Made by a program: the position numbers and the translations under genes. A model generated the notes under the pieces. The model did not search any database, had not been told where the DNA came from, and saw only the letters and a program-made list of their open reading frames with translations. Shown one piece after another: positions 7,152 to 14,475 of a stretch of 16,160 nt of DNA; positions within the stretch are counted from its first letter, which is position 1, and the number at the start of each line of letters is the position of its first letter. Origin of the DNA: Deltaproteobacteria bacterium (GTDB lineage Bacteria; Desulfobacterota; Desulfobulbia; Desulfobulbales; Desulfobulbaceae); the NCBI GenBank assembly GCA_013151365.1, contig JAADIK010000151.1, positions 1,973 through 18,132 on the forward strand, written 5' to 3'.

Positions 7152-8318
7152 TCAAGCGCGCGAAAGCATTTCCTCCAGGCGCTTGTAAAAGCCAATTAAT
7201 TTACGCTGAAATGCCGCTCTCGTAAACTCTTCTTTTACCCTGGCACCGGCCTGGGCGGCGATTTTTTCCCGCAGCGCCCGGTCAATCCCCAACTCCATCA
7301 TGGCCTCGGCGAACTTCTCCGGCACGGGTTCCGCCAGCCGGGCGATTTTATCGTCAAGCACCTGCGTATGCGCCGGCAGGCGGGTCGCCACCAGCGGCCG
7401 GCCCGAATCCAGGTAAGAATAGATCTTCATCGGGGTATTGTTACCCTTGATCCGCGGCGAAACCAATACGTCCGCCTGCCGGAGATAGCAGGCCAGGTCG
7501 CCGACCGGCCGCGGCCCGAGAAAATGAACCGCGCCGCCGATACCCAGTGTTGCCGCCATCTCCCCATACCTGGATATATCGGCGTCCTTGCCGCCGATGA
7601 CGACGAGAGCCGCTTCTTGTTGCACTTTTTTCAGCCAGACAAACGACTCCAGCAGAAGATCAATCCCCTGGTAGGGTTCCAGGTTGCCCACATACATAAA
7701 AATAGGACCGGCGACGCCCGTCTGCCGCCGGATATCTTCCACCACCTCCATGTCCTGCCGTAAAAGGCTGACATCTTCCAGCCGCAGCACCAATTTTTCC
7801 GGATCACGCTGCCGGGCGATCTCCTCCAGGGACCGGCAAACGGCGATCACCCCGGCACTCCGCCGGATGGCGCCGTTTTCAAAGGCAGACATCAAACGGG
7901 CCGCCGGCCGGAGAAAAGGAAATTTCTCCTGCATCTGCATGGAGAGACAGGAGTCCATATCATAGACAAAAGGGACGGAATACAGCTTTTTCAAGACAAC
8001 GGCGATAAAAACAGACTCTTCCACGGCGTGGACCAGGTCAAAATCACCCTTGCGCACAAGCCTCAGGGCCTTGCACAGCATCAGGTGGTCGGCGATCATT
8101 TTTTTGCCGGAAAAGCCGGGACCGATGCCGGAGGTGCCGGGGAAAGAGCAGATGCGGTCCAAAAAAACTCCGGGAATTTCCACATCTTCGCCCTCGGGAT
8201 AGGCCAGGAGATGAAGCCGGTGTCCTTCCGCGGCCAGGACCTCGGCCAACATCCTGACGGCAATGGGTGTCCCCCGGTTCTGAAAAAAGGGCTGCGGTGC
8301 CAGGAGCAGGATCTTCAA
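7152..8318 (-). CDS. GT4-type (group 1) glycosyltransferase
   Basis: This 388-residue GT-B-fold glycosyltransferase has an N-terminal acceptor domain beginning KILLLAPQPFFQNRGTPIAVRMLAE and a C-terminal donor domain with FMYVGNLEPYQGIDLLLES (about 208-225), HFLGPRP (265-271) and VLVSPRIKGNNTPMKIYSYL (284-303), followed by DSGRPLVATR. It lacks a signal peptide and probably works at the inner membrane face. Donor and acceptor are unknown. I place the start at a TTG (8316-8318): AGGAGG sits six bases upstream, the protein begins exactly at the expected MKILLLAP, and the TTG overlaps the TGA of the upstream methyltransferase as TTGA. The longer open frame to 8708 overlaps that methyltransferase and has no similarity in its extra part. 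A second piece of this gene's 3' region lies at 47-100. Confidence 0.85.
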   Translation of the reverse strand: MKILLLAPQPFFQNRGTPIAVRMLAEVLAAEGHRLHLLAYPEGEDVEIPGVFLDRICSFPGTSGIGPGFSGKKMIADHLMLCKALRLVRKGDFDLVHAVEESVFIAVVLKKLYSVPFVYDMDSCLSMQMQEKFPFLRPAARLMSAFENGAIRRSAGVIAVCRSLEEIARQRDPEKLVLRLEDVSLLRQDMEVVEDIRRQTGVAGPIFMYVGNLEPYQGIDLLLESFVWLKKVQQEAALVVIGGKDADISRYGEMAATLGIGGAVHFLGPRPVGDLACYLRQADVLVSPRIKGNNTPMKIYSYLDSGRPLVATRLPAHTQVLDDKIARLAEPVPEKFAEAMMELGIDRALREKIAAQAGARVKEEFTRAAFQRKLIGFYKRLEEMLSRA

Positions 8319-9112
8319 GCCACCCCTCCTGCCGCCGGCTTCTGCCGGCTCCCATCCTGCCGCTTCCGGCTTCGCAGGATAATGGGCGAGCCGAAAAGCC
8401 GCCTCAGACCGAGAAGCCGCGCCCCCGCCTCCAGGGTCCGGGAAAGAAAGGGCCGGCCGAGTTTTCGATGAAGAACCATGGGAAAAAAGAACTCGGGCCG
8501 GTAATCGGGCGCCGAGAAGCCGTTTTTTTCCAACTCCCGGCGCAACTGCCCCCGGTTGAACAGGGTAAAAGTCCTGGTATTGCCCTCCAGGGCCTTCTTG
8601 GCCTGAAAAAGCAGGCGGTAGAGGACATTGAAACTCCGCTGATCCGGGTAATCCAGAATAACCTCGCGCCGCGCCACCCGGCACATCTCGGCCAGCAGCT
8701 CCTGCCATCTCTCGACGTGCGGCAAAAGGCGGATGGCGAGAACGATATCAAAGGAGTTGTCGACAAAAGGCAGATGCAGGGAATCGCAGGTCCGGTACTG
8801 GAAACTCCCGGGCGCCAGCAGGCGGTCAAGCCGCTGCCGGCAGACATCATCACTGCCGGTCACCGTGACCTGGTAGCCGTGCCGAACCAGCGGCACGGCC
8901 GACTGGGCATGCCCGCCGCCGACATCAAGAACGGAACCGCCGGCAAAATCCCGCAACAGGTCCAGGATGATCCTCGTCTGGACATCCAGAAAATACTTGC
9001 CGGTCTCACCGGCGAAACGGGAGGCATAGTCGTCCGAGGCGGTATCGATATCGGCGATCTCGGGATATTGCCCCGGTCCCCCTGCCTGTTCCTGTTTTTC
9101 CCTGTCGCTCAA
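8315..9112 (-). CDS. Class I SAM-dependent methyltransferase, glycan-cluster type
   Basis: This 265-residue protein has SAM-binding motif I VLDVGGGHA (61-69), an acidic post-motif region (GSDDV, 86-90), CDSLHLPF (109-116) and FDIVLAIRLLPHVERW (121-136). The C-terminal part is basic and hydrophobic (PMVLHRKLGRPFLSRTLEAG), as in methyltransferases of sugar or polyketide clusters. The acceptor is unknown. The start is uncertain: the called TTG at 9112 has no good ribosome site, and the frame remains open upstream through the 144-base gap to the stop of the preceding methyltransferase, but without an ATG, GTG or further TTG. A 22-codon ATG frame (MKYLQKII...) ends at a TGA overlapping this TTG and could couple translation; this is speculative. 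Its own stop overlaps the glycosyltransferase start. Confidence 0.75.
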   Translation of the reverse strand: MSDREKQEQAGGPGQYPEIADIDTASDDYASRFAGETGKYFLDVQTRIILDLLRDFAGGSVLDVGGGHAQSAVPLVRHGYQVTVTGSDDVCRQRLDRLLAPGSFQYRTCDSLHLPFVDNSFDIVLAIRLLPHVERWQELLAEMCRVARREVILDYPDQRSFNVLYRLLFQAKKALEGNTRTFTLFNRGQLRRELEKNGFSAPDYRPEFFFPMVLHRKLGRPFLSRTLEAGARLLGLRRLFGSPIILRSRKRQDGSRQKPAAGGVA

Positions 9113-9256
9113 GAGTACCCCGGCAGCGGCCCACTCCGAAGCAGGACCACGAATATTATCTTTTGTAAATATTTCATCCAGTTGAACGTGAATCTCCCGA
9201 CCGGCATTACAAAGCCGGCACCCTCTCGGGTAAAAAACCTCGTTTCCGGACGAACA

Positions 9257-9988
9257 TCAGGCGACTGCCTTCCTGCCGCCGAACAGGGCGAATATTCCAT
9301 ATTTAAAGGGACAGTCAACGGCTTCGAAACCAATCTCTTCCAGGGCCGCCAACTGCGCCTTGAGGGTGTCCGGGCTGTTGTCGGGGTTGTCTTTATACTG
9401 ATCCGGGACAGGCAGCAGCCGGTCCAGGCCGGCCGGACCGGGATGCTGCCTGATCCAGGTCGTCCAGAGAGACAGGTAGCATTTTTCCAGGTCTTCGCTG
9501 GGCGAGAGGACCGCGTCGAAATTGAAGAACTGCCCGCCCGGCCGAAGGTGATTATAGATAAACCGGTACAGGTCTGTTTTCTCTTCCAGGCCCAGGTGAT
9601 GAATGGCCAGTGAAGAAAAAACCAGGTCAAAATCATGGTCGAGCCGGTCCTCAACGAGCAGTTCCTGGAAAGTCGCCCGGCGAAAATCGATAGCGCCGCC
9701 CTGTCCTGCCAGGCGTTGCCGGGCCGCGTCAAGCATCCCGGCGGAACCGTCGACCAGGACCGCCGTCACCGGCCGTTCTTCCGCGGCCAGCAGGGCACTG
9801 ATAAAAAAGCCGTCGCCGCAGCCGAGATCAAGGACCTTGCTGCCGGGATTGCTGCCGGAAAGATGTTGATACAGCGACAGGGTGATCTCGATTACCCGGT
9901 GGCGGAAAGGCACATAAAAATCCGCCTCGTTGCGGAAAGCCTTGGCAAAGTCACGGTTCGCCCAGCGCGATGCCGCAAAGTCATTCAT
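9257..9988 (-). CDS. Class I SAM-dependent methyltransferase
   Basis: This 243-residue protein has motif I VLDLGCGDG (52-60), the acidic residue D80 at the end of strand 2 (TAVLVDGS), motif IV DFDLVFSSLAIHHL (119-132) and LRPGGQFFNFD (148-158). It resembles generic small-molecule methyltransferases. It lacks the cysteine set expected of arsenite methyltransferase ArsM, so it is probably not part of the adjacent ars system. I chose the ATG at 9988 over the one at 10063 because GGGAGGAG lies eight bases upstream of it, and because the extra 25 codons would run across a copy of the intergenic repeat (10039-10055). It heads the minus-strand cluster with a second methyltransferase, a glycosyltransferase and an epimerase, divergent from the ars operon. 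Confidence 0.8.
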   Translation of the reverse strand: MNDFAASRWANRDFAKAFRNEADFYVPFRHRVIEITLSLYQHLSGSNPGSKVLDLGCGDGFFISALLAAEERPVTAVLVDGSAGMLDAARQRLAGQGGAIDFRRATFQELLVEDRLDHDFDLVFSSLAIHHLGLEEKTDLYRFIYNHLRPGGQFFNFDAVLSPSEDLEKCYLSLWTTWIRQHPGPAGLDRLLPVPDQYKDNPDNSPDTLKAQLAALEEIGFEAVDCPFKYGIFALFGGRKAVA

Positions 9989-10038
9989 CTCCGAACTCCT
10001 CCCGCAACCGCGGTCGACCGGCCCCGGCCTGATTTTTT

Positions 10039-10055
10039 CCTGAATCGGTGACGGC
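10039..10055 (+). repeat. Left-half copy of the dispersed 55-bp repeat
   Basis: CCTGAATCGGTGACGGC matches the first 17 bases of the repeat at 12439 with one mismatch. It lies about 50 bases upstream of the methyltransferase start at 9988, in the divergent gap before arsR. No right half is seen near it. Confidence 0.5.
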
Positions 10056-10136
10056 CCGATCATGTTCCGGACCCGGCAAACACACCTACACTACCATAGT
10101 TTGACAGACAAAAAAATAATTTCCCGGCCAAGCAAC

Positions 10137-10164
10137 TTGACATATCCGCTTATGCGGATATAGT
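10137..10164 (+). promoter_or_regulatory. ars operon promoter with embedded operator palindrome
   Basis: TTGACA (10137-10142) and TATAGT (10159-10164) are 16 bases apart. Between and overlapping them lies the perfect inverted repeat ATATCCGC-TTAT-GCGGATAT (10142-10161). A repressor bound there would block both elements, as expected for an ArsR-family operator. The -10 ends only seven bases before the arsR ATG at 10172, so transcription should start at or next to that ATG. Confidence 0.8.
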
Positions 10165-10171
10165 AATTTAC

Positions 10172-10531
10172 ATGCGAACTCTCACTCAGCTTTTCAAATC
10201 ATTATCCGATCCGACCAGGATCAGGATTGTCTGGCTTCTGCAAATCGGCGGGGAACTCTGTGTCTGTGACCTGATGGCGGTTCTTGATCTCCCGCAATCA
10301 ACAGTATCCCGCCACTTGGCATATTTACGCAATGCCGGCCTCGTGCATGACCAGAGGAAGGGAGTCTGGATGTATTACCGTCTGCCGGCGGAATCAAGCG
10401 AACTCCTGACCGGAATTTTGCGTGTTATGCAGACTGCCGCCAAAGACCTGCAACAAGCGGCCACAGATCGCCGGCGCCTGGCGGAACACCTGAAAACAAA
10501 GCGGGCGGATGCCTGCCGAACCGCGGAATAA
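10172..10531 (+). CDS. arsR: ArsR-family As(III)-responsive repressor
   Basis: This 119-residue winged-helix regulator has the recognition-helix region STVSRHLAYLRNAGLV (43-58) and the wing KGVWMYYRL (63-71). The metalloid site ELCVCDL gives C30 and C32, equivalent to C32 and C34 of R773 ArsR. The third cysteine of that protein is methionine here (M35), and a lone C115 near the C-terminus could supply another thiol. Arsenite or antimonite binding should release it from the palindrome in its own promoter, so the operon is autoregulated. There is no ribosome site before the ATG, and the promoter spacing suggests a leaderless message. It is the first gene of arsR-acr3-arsC-arsD-arsA, with 19 bases to acr3. 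Confidence 0.92.
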   Translation: MRTLTQLFKSLSDPTRIRIVWLLQIGGELCVCDLMAVLDLPQSTVSRHLAYLRNAGLVHDQRKGVWMYYRLPAESSELLTGILRVMQTAAKDLQQAATDRRRLAEHLKTKRADACRTAE

Positions 10532-10550
10532 GCGAACAGGAACAACAGCA

Positions 10551-11639
10551 ATGTCCCAGCCCAGAAAACTCTCTTTTCTTGATCGTTACCTGACTCTCTG
10601 GATATTTCTCGCCATGTTCATCGGCGTTATGGGCGGGTATGTATATCCCGGCATTCGCGACGTGATCAACACCTTCCAGGTGGGCACCACCAACATCCCC
10701 ATTGCCATCGGCCTCATCCTGATGATGTATCCGCCGCTGGCCAAGGTGCGATACGAAAAGCTGCACGAAGTTTTCCGCAACTTCAAGGTACTGGCCCTTT
10801 CCCTGGTGCAGAACTGGATCATCGGCCCGGCCCTCATGTTCGGCCTGGCCATCTTACTGCTGCCCGATCATCATGAGTACATGGTCGGTCTCATCCTGAT
10901 CGGCCTGGCCCGCTGCATCGCCATGGTCATCGTCTGGAACGACCTGGCCGAAGGCGACAGCGAGTATTGTGCCGGCCTGGTTGCCTTCAACTCTATTTTC
11001 CAGGTTCTCTTCTTCTCGGTCTATGCCTGGCTGTTTATCACTATCCTGCCGAAATGGTTCGGCATTGAAGGGGCGGTGGTCGATATCTCCATGGGGCAGA
11101 TAGCGGAAAGTGTTTTTATCTATCTCGGCATCCCGTTTATCGCCGGCATGCTCACCCGTTTCGTCGGCGTCAAACTAAAGGGCGAAAAATGGTACCAGGA
11201 GAAATTGCTGCCTCGCATCAGCCCGCTGACCTTGGTCTTTCTCCTTTTTACCATCATAGTCATGTTTTCCCTCAAAGGAGAGTACATAGTCCGCCTGCCA
11301 CTGGATGTTGTGAGAATTGCCATTCCGCTGACCATCTATTTCCTGATTATGTTCCTGGTGTCGTTTTTCATGTCCATGAAGGTCGGCGCCACCTATGAGC
11401 AGTCCGCCACTTTGAGTTTCACCGCCGCCTCCAACAACTTTGAACTGGCCATTGCCGTAGCTATTTCAGTGTTTGGCATCGACTCCGGCCAGGCCTTTGC
11501 CGCAGTGATCGGACCGCTTGTCGAAGTGCCGGTCCTGATAAGCCTGGTCAGCGTCGCCCTCTGGTTCAAAAAGAAGTATTTTCCCTTTGCCCGGAAAACC
11601 CCGGCCGGAATTTGTCATGTAAGCTGTGAAGATGCATGA
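10551..11639 (+). CDS. acr3: Acr3-type arsenite efflux permease
   Basis: This 362-residue inner-membrane protein has about ten hydrophobic helices, normal for the Acr3 branch of the BART superfamily. It exports arsenite (and possibly antimonite). The two residues known to be essential in Acr3 proteins are present: the cysteine in GLARCIAMVIVWND (C122) and the glutamate in GPLVEVPVLI (E325). The ATG at 10551 is preferred over one at 10509, which lies inside arsR; the protein then begins MSQPRKLSFLDRYLTLWIF as usual, with CAGGA upstream. The cytoplasmic tail ends in CHVSCEDA, giving two added cysteines (C355, C359) of unknown purpose. ArsA and ArsD are encoded downstream, so the pump is probably ATP-driven. 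Confidence 0.93.
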   Translation: MSQPRKLSFLDRYLTLWIFLAMFIGVMGGYVYPGIRDVINTFQVGTTNIPIAIGLILMMYPPLAKVRYEKLHEVFRNFKVLALSLVQNWIIGPALMFGLAILLLPDHHEYMVGLILIGLARCIAMVIVWNDLAEGDSEYCAGLVAFNSIFQVLFFSVYAWLFITILPKWFGIEGAVVDISMGQIAESVFIYLGIPFIAGMLTRFVGVKLKGEKWYQEKLLPRISPLTLVFLLFTIIVMFSLKGEYIVRLPLDVVRIAIPLTIYFLIMFLVSFFMSMKVGATYEQSATLSFTAASNNFELAIAVAISVFGIDSGQAFAAVIGPLVEVPVLISLVSVALWFKKKYFPFARKTPAGICHVSCEDA

Positions 11640-11641
11640 CA

Positions 11642-11660
11642 CCTGGATCCGTGACGGCTT
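11642..11660 (+). repeat. Left-half copy of the dispersed repeat between acr3 and arsC
   Basis: CCTGGATCCGTGACGGCTT matches the first 19 bases of the repeat at 12439 with one mismatch. It begins two bases after the acr3 stop and ends 20 bases before the arsC start. It would be transcribed within the operon message. Confidence 0.55.
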
Positions 11661-11680
11661 ACGACAGAGGAATTAAACCC

Positions 11681-12118
<438 letters not shown>

Positions 12119-12120
12119 TT

Positions 12121-12432
12121 ATGGCCAGACTTGAAATATTCGAACCGGCGATGTGCTGTCCCTCCGGGGTTTGCGGGACCAACATTGACCAGGGACTCGT
12201 GCAATTTGCCGCCGACCTGGAGTGGATCAGGAGCCGGGGGGTAGAGGTCGAGCGCTATAACCTCGCCCAGCAGCCCGACAAGTTCGTCCAATCAGGACCG
12301 GTAAAAAATGCCATGGCCCTGGCCGGCGACAAGTGTCTTCCCATTATCCTGGCCAACGGCAGGATCGTGGCGCAGAATACCTATCCGGATCGCAGTTCCC
12401 TGGCCCGGCTGGCAGGATTGACCACAGAATAA
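12121..12432 (+). CDS. arsD: ArsD arsenic metallochaperone
   Basis: This 103-residue cytoplasmic chaperone delivers As(III) to ArsA and raises its ATPase activity. The three cysteines shown to matter in R773 ArsD (C12, C13, C18) occur at the same numbers in MCCPSGVCG. The C-terminal vicinal cysteine pairs of R773 ArsD are absent, which is common in shorter ArsDs and does not remove chaperone function. C71 lies in GDKCLPIIL. GGAG sits eight bases before the ATG. It is placed between arsC and arsA, the usual arsDA order, and is followed by the intact 55-bp repeat. Confidence 0.92.
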   Translation: MARLEIFEPAMCCPSGVCGTNIDQGLVQFAADLEWIRSRGVEVERYNLAQQPDKFVQSGPVKNAMALAGDKCLPIILANGRIVAQNTYPDRSSLARLAGLTTE

Positions 12433-12438
12433 TTCGAG

Positions 12439-12493
12439 CCTGAATCCGTGACGGCTTGCATCTGCACCATTCTCGAGCGCTCACGAATTCAGG
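12439..12493 (+). repeat. Intact 55-bp imperfect inverted repeat in the arsD-arsA gap
   Basis: The arms CCTGAATCCGTGA (12439-12451) and TCACGAATTCAGG (12481-12493) pair with one mismatch around a 29-base loop. It lies six bases after the arsD stop and two bases before the arsA ribosome site (AAGGAG, 12496-12501). Its two halves match 5822-5841 (20/20) and 6002-6040 (36/39). It would fold in the polycistronic message and could affect arsA translation or RNA stability. Confidence 0.75.
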
Positions 12494-12511
12494 TCAAGGA
12501 GACATGCCACA

Positions 12512-14245
12512 ATGCTTTTTTTATCCCGGGCCACCAGAAACCTCTTTTTTACCGGCAAGGGCGGGGTCGGCAAGACGACCATTTCCTGTGCCGCCGCCAT
12601 CCATTTCGCCGACAGAGGGGAAAAAGTACTGCTGGTCTGCACCGATCCCGCCTCCAACCTTGACGATGTACTGGAAACACAAGTCGGTTCCGTGCCGGCA
12701 CCGGTTCCGGGGGTCGAGAATCTCCAGGCCCTGAACATCGATCCGGAGGAGGCGGCCAGGCAATACCGGGAAAAGGTCATCGGCCCCTACCGGGGCGTAC
12801 TGCCGGAATCGGCGTTGACCAGCATGGAGGAACAGCTTTCCGGGGCCTGCACCACCGAGATCGCCGCCTTTGACGAATTTGCCCGGCTGCTCGGCAGCAA
12901 GGATATCAGTGGTCAATTTGACCGGATTATTTTCGATACAGCCCCTACCGGCCATACCCTGCGGCTTTTACAGCTCCCTTCAGCCTGGGACGGATTCATT
13001 GAGAGCAACACCTCCGGCACCTCCTGCCTGGGGCCGTTATCCGGGCTTGATGCGCAGCACCAGGTATACAAAAATGCCATTCAATTTTTGCAGGACAGGG
13101 AGACTTCCACTCTGGTCCTGGTCTGCCGGCCCGATGAAGCAAGCCTGTCTGAAGCGGCCCGTACCAGCGCCGAACTTGCCGAACTGGGAATCAACAATCA
13201 GCAGGTTGCGATAAACGGAATTTTTCATGCCGAGCCGGACGATGACCCGACGGCAAGAAGCTTGTCCGCCCAACACAAGAAGGCCCTGGCCGCCTGTCCC
13301 GACGCGCTCCGGAAACTCCCGAAAAGCGAGTTGCCTCTCCTGTCCTTTGCCCCGCTCGGCATTGACAAGCTGCGGCAGGTTTTTGCCGACACCCCGGCGC
13401 CGGTAACATCAACGCAAGACCCGGCAAACTCCGCTACCCTGCCGCCTGACTTCCAGGAACTGTGCAAAAACCTTGCGGCCGGCAACAGCGGCGTCATTAT
13501 GACCATGGGTAAAGGCGGCGTCGGCAAAACCACCCTGGCGACCAAGGTTGCGCTCTACCTGGCGGCAGAAGGCCACAAAGTCCATCTTGCCACCACCGAC
13601 CCGGCCGCTCATCTTGACTTCTCCCTTGGTGAAAAAAACAGCCGGCTCCAGGTCAGCCGTATCGATCCGGCGGAAGAGGTGAAAAATTACACCGCCAAGG
13701 TCCTGCAGGAAGCGGGTTCCCAACTTGATGACAACGGCAGAAGGCTGCTTGAGGAAGATTTACGTTCGCCCTGCACCGAGGAAATTGCCGTCTTCCGGGC
13801 CTTTGCCCGTTTAGTCGACCAGGGAAGCAAACAGTTCGTGGTGCTTGACACTGCACCCACCGGCCATACCTTGCTGCTTCTTGACGCGGCCCAGTCCTAC
13901 CACCGGGAGGTTGCCAAAAAAACAGGACAACTGCCGGATTCGATCAACCAGCTCCTGCCCCGGCTCAGGGACGACAGTTTTACGAAAATCATTATTGTTA
14001 CCCTCGCCGAAACAACGCCGGTGCAGGAGGCATTGCTCCTCGCCGACGACCTGAAAAGGGCGAATATCAAACCCTTTGCCTGGGTGATCAACCAGAGCCT
14101 GCTGCCTTTATCCATTGTCAATCCGCTGCTGGCCAAAAAACAGGCCCAGGAATATTCTCAAGTCGAAAAAGTACTTGCCCTGAGCGCTCCACAGCCGGTC
14201 TTCCTCGAAGCGTGGCAACCGACTGGGGGATCAAGCCCGATTTGA
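12512..14245 (+). CDS. arsA: ArsA arsenite pump-driving ATPase (two-domain)
   Basis: This 577-residue peripheral ATPase energises the arsenite permease. It has two homologous halves, each with a deviant-Walker P-loop GKGGVGKTT (from residues 15 and 333) and the signature DTAPTGHT (142-149 and 446-453). The As(III)/Sb(III)-binding cysteines C113, C172 and C421 match C113, C172 and C422 of R773 ArsA. The linker is around 295-320. The length is normal. AAGGAG at 12496-12501 supports the ATG at 12512. It is the last gene of the operon. I see no clear intrinsic terminator after it; a GGTGG/CCACC hairpin (14424-14438) lacks a T run. Confidence 0.94.
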   Translation: MLFLSRATRNLFFTGKGGVGKTTISCAAAIHFADRGEKVLLVCTDPASNLDDVLETQVGSVPAPVPGVENLQALNIDPEEAARQYREKVIGPYRGVLPESALTSMEEQLSGACTTEIAAFDEFARLLGSKDISGQFDRIIFDTAPTGHTLRLLQLPSAWDGFIESNTSGTSCLGPLSGLDAQHQVYKNAIQFLQDRETSTLVLVCRPDEASLSEAARTSAELAELGINNQQVAINGIFHAEPDDDPTARSLSAQHKKALAACPDALRKLPKSELPLLSFAPLGIDKLRQVFADTPAPVTSTQDPANSATLPPDFQELCKNLAAGNSGVIMTMGKGGVGKTTLATKVALYLAAEGHKVHLATTDPAAHLDFSLGEKNSRLQVSRIDPAEEVKNYTAKVLQEAGSQLDDNGRRLLEEDLRSPCTEEIAVFRAFARLVDQGSKQFVVLDTAPTGHTLLLLDAAQSYHREVAKKTGQLPDSINQLLPRLRDDSFTKIIIVTLAETTPVQEALLLADDLKRANIKPFAWVINQSLLPLSIVNPLLAKKQAQEYSQVEKVLALSAPQPVFLEAWQPTGGSSPI

Positions 14246-14475
14246 GGTCGCTATCTCTTCATCTATCGATTCCGAACAGCGGCCTTGTGCTGCCCATGCG
14301 CGAATAAAGCGGATACTCGCCCGCATGTTGAATGCGGAATGCCTGGAAATGACTATTCCCGGCAAACCAGGAACAAAAAACGGAAGTACTGCCTGACCGA
14401 TAAGGGGCGGGCGATGGTTGGAAGGTGGTGGGGCCACCATGAAATTCTGTCTTGGTTCGTTCGGTTTGACTTGAT
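14246..14475. other. 230-bp gap between arsA and the glpD-like gene, no gene called
   Basis: Both neighbouring genes end here (converging). A minus-strand frame of 82 codons (14231-14479) starts with TTG overlapping the glpD-like stop and runs into arsA. Its composition looks less like this genome's GC-rich codon use. A plus-strand frame of 71 codons (14285-14500) overlaps it. I recognise no family in either, and neither has a ribosome site. It could be a decayed gene or an unknown repeat. Confidence 0.35.

Noticed and set aside
8319..8708. N-terminal extension of the glycosyltransferase frame
   Set aside because: It overlaps the methyltransferase in another frame and has no glycosyltransferase similarity. 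The TTG at 8318 has a good ribosome site and the right first residues.
8267..9613. 448-codon plus-strand frame opposite the methyltransferases
   Set aside because: It runs antisense to two genes with clear SAM motifs and through the gap between them, and it has no motif of its own.
9257..9988. Methyltransferase as arsenite methyltransferase ArsM beside the ars operon
   Set aside because: It lacks the conserved cysteine set of ArsM and lies on the opposite strand in a glycan-like cluster.
10101..10120. Second TTGACA upstream of arsR
   Set aside because: No -10 at a usable distance; the TTGACA at 10137 with TATAGT is far better placed.
11636..11680. Upstream ATG start for arsC overlapping the acr3 stop
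   Set aside because: The added 15 codons are translated from the intergenic repeat, and the ATG at 11681 has its own ribosome site and fits the family start.
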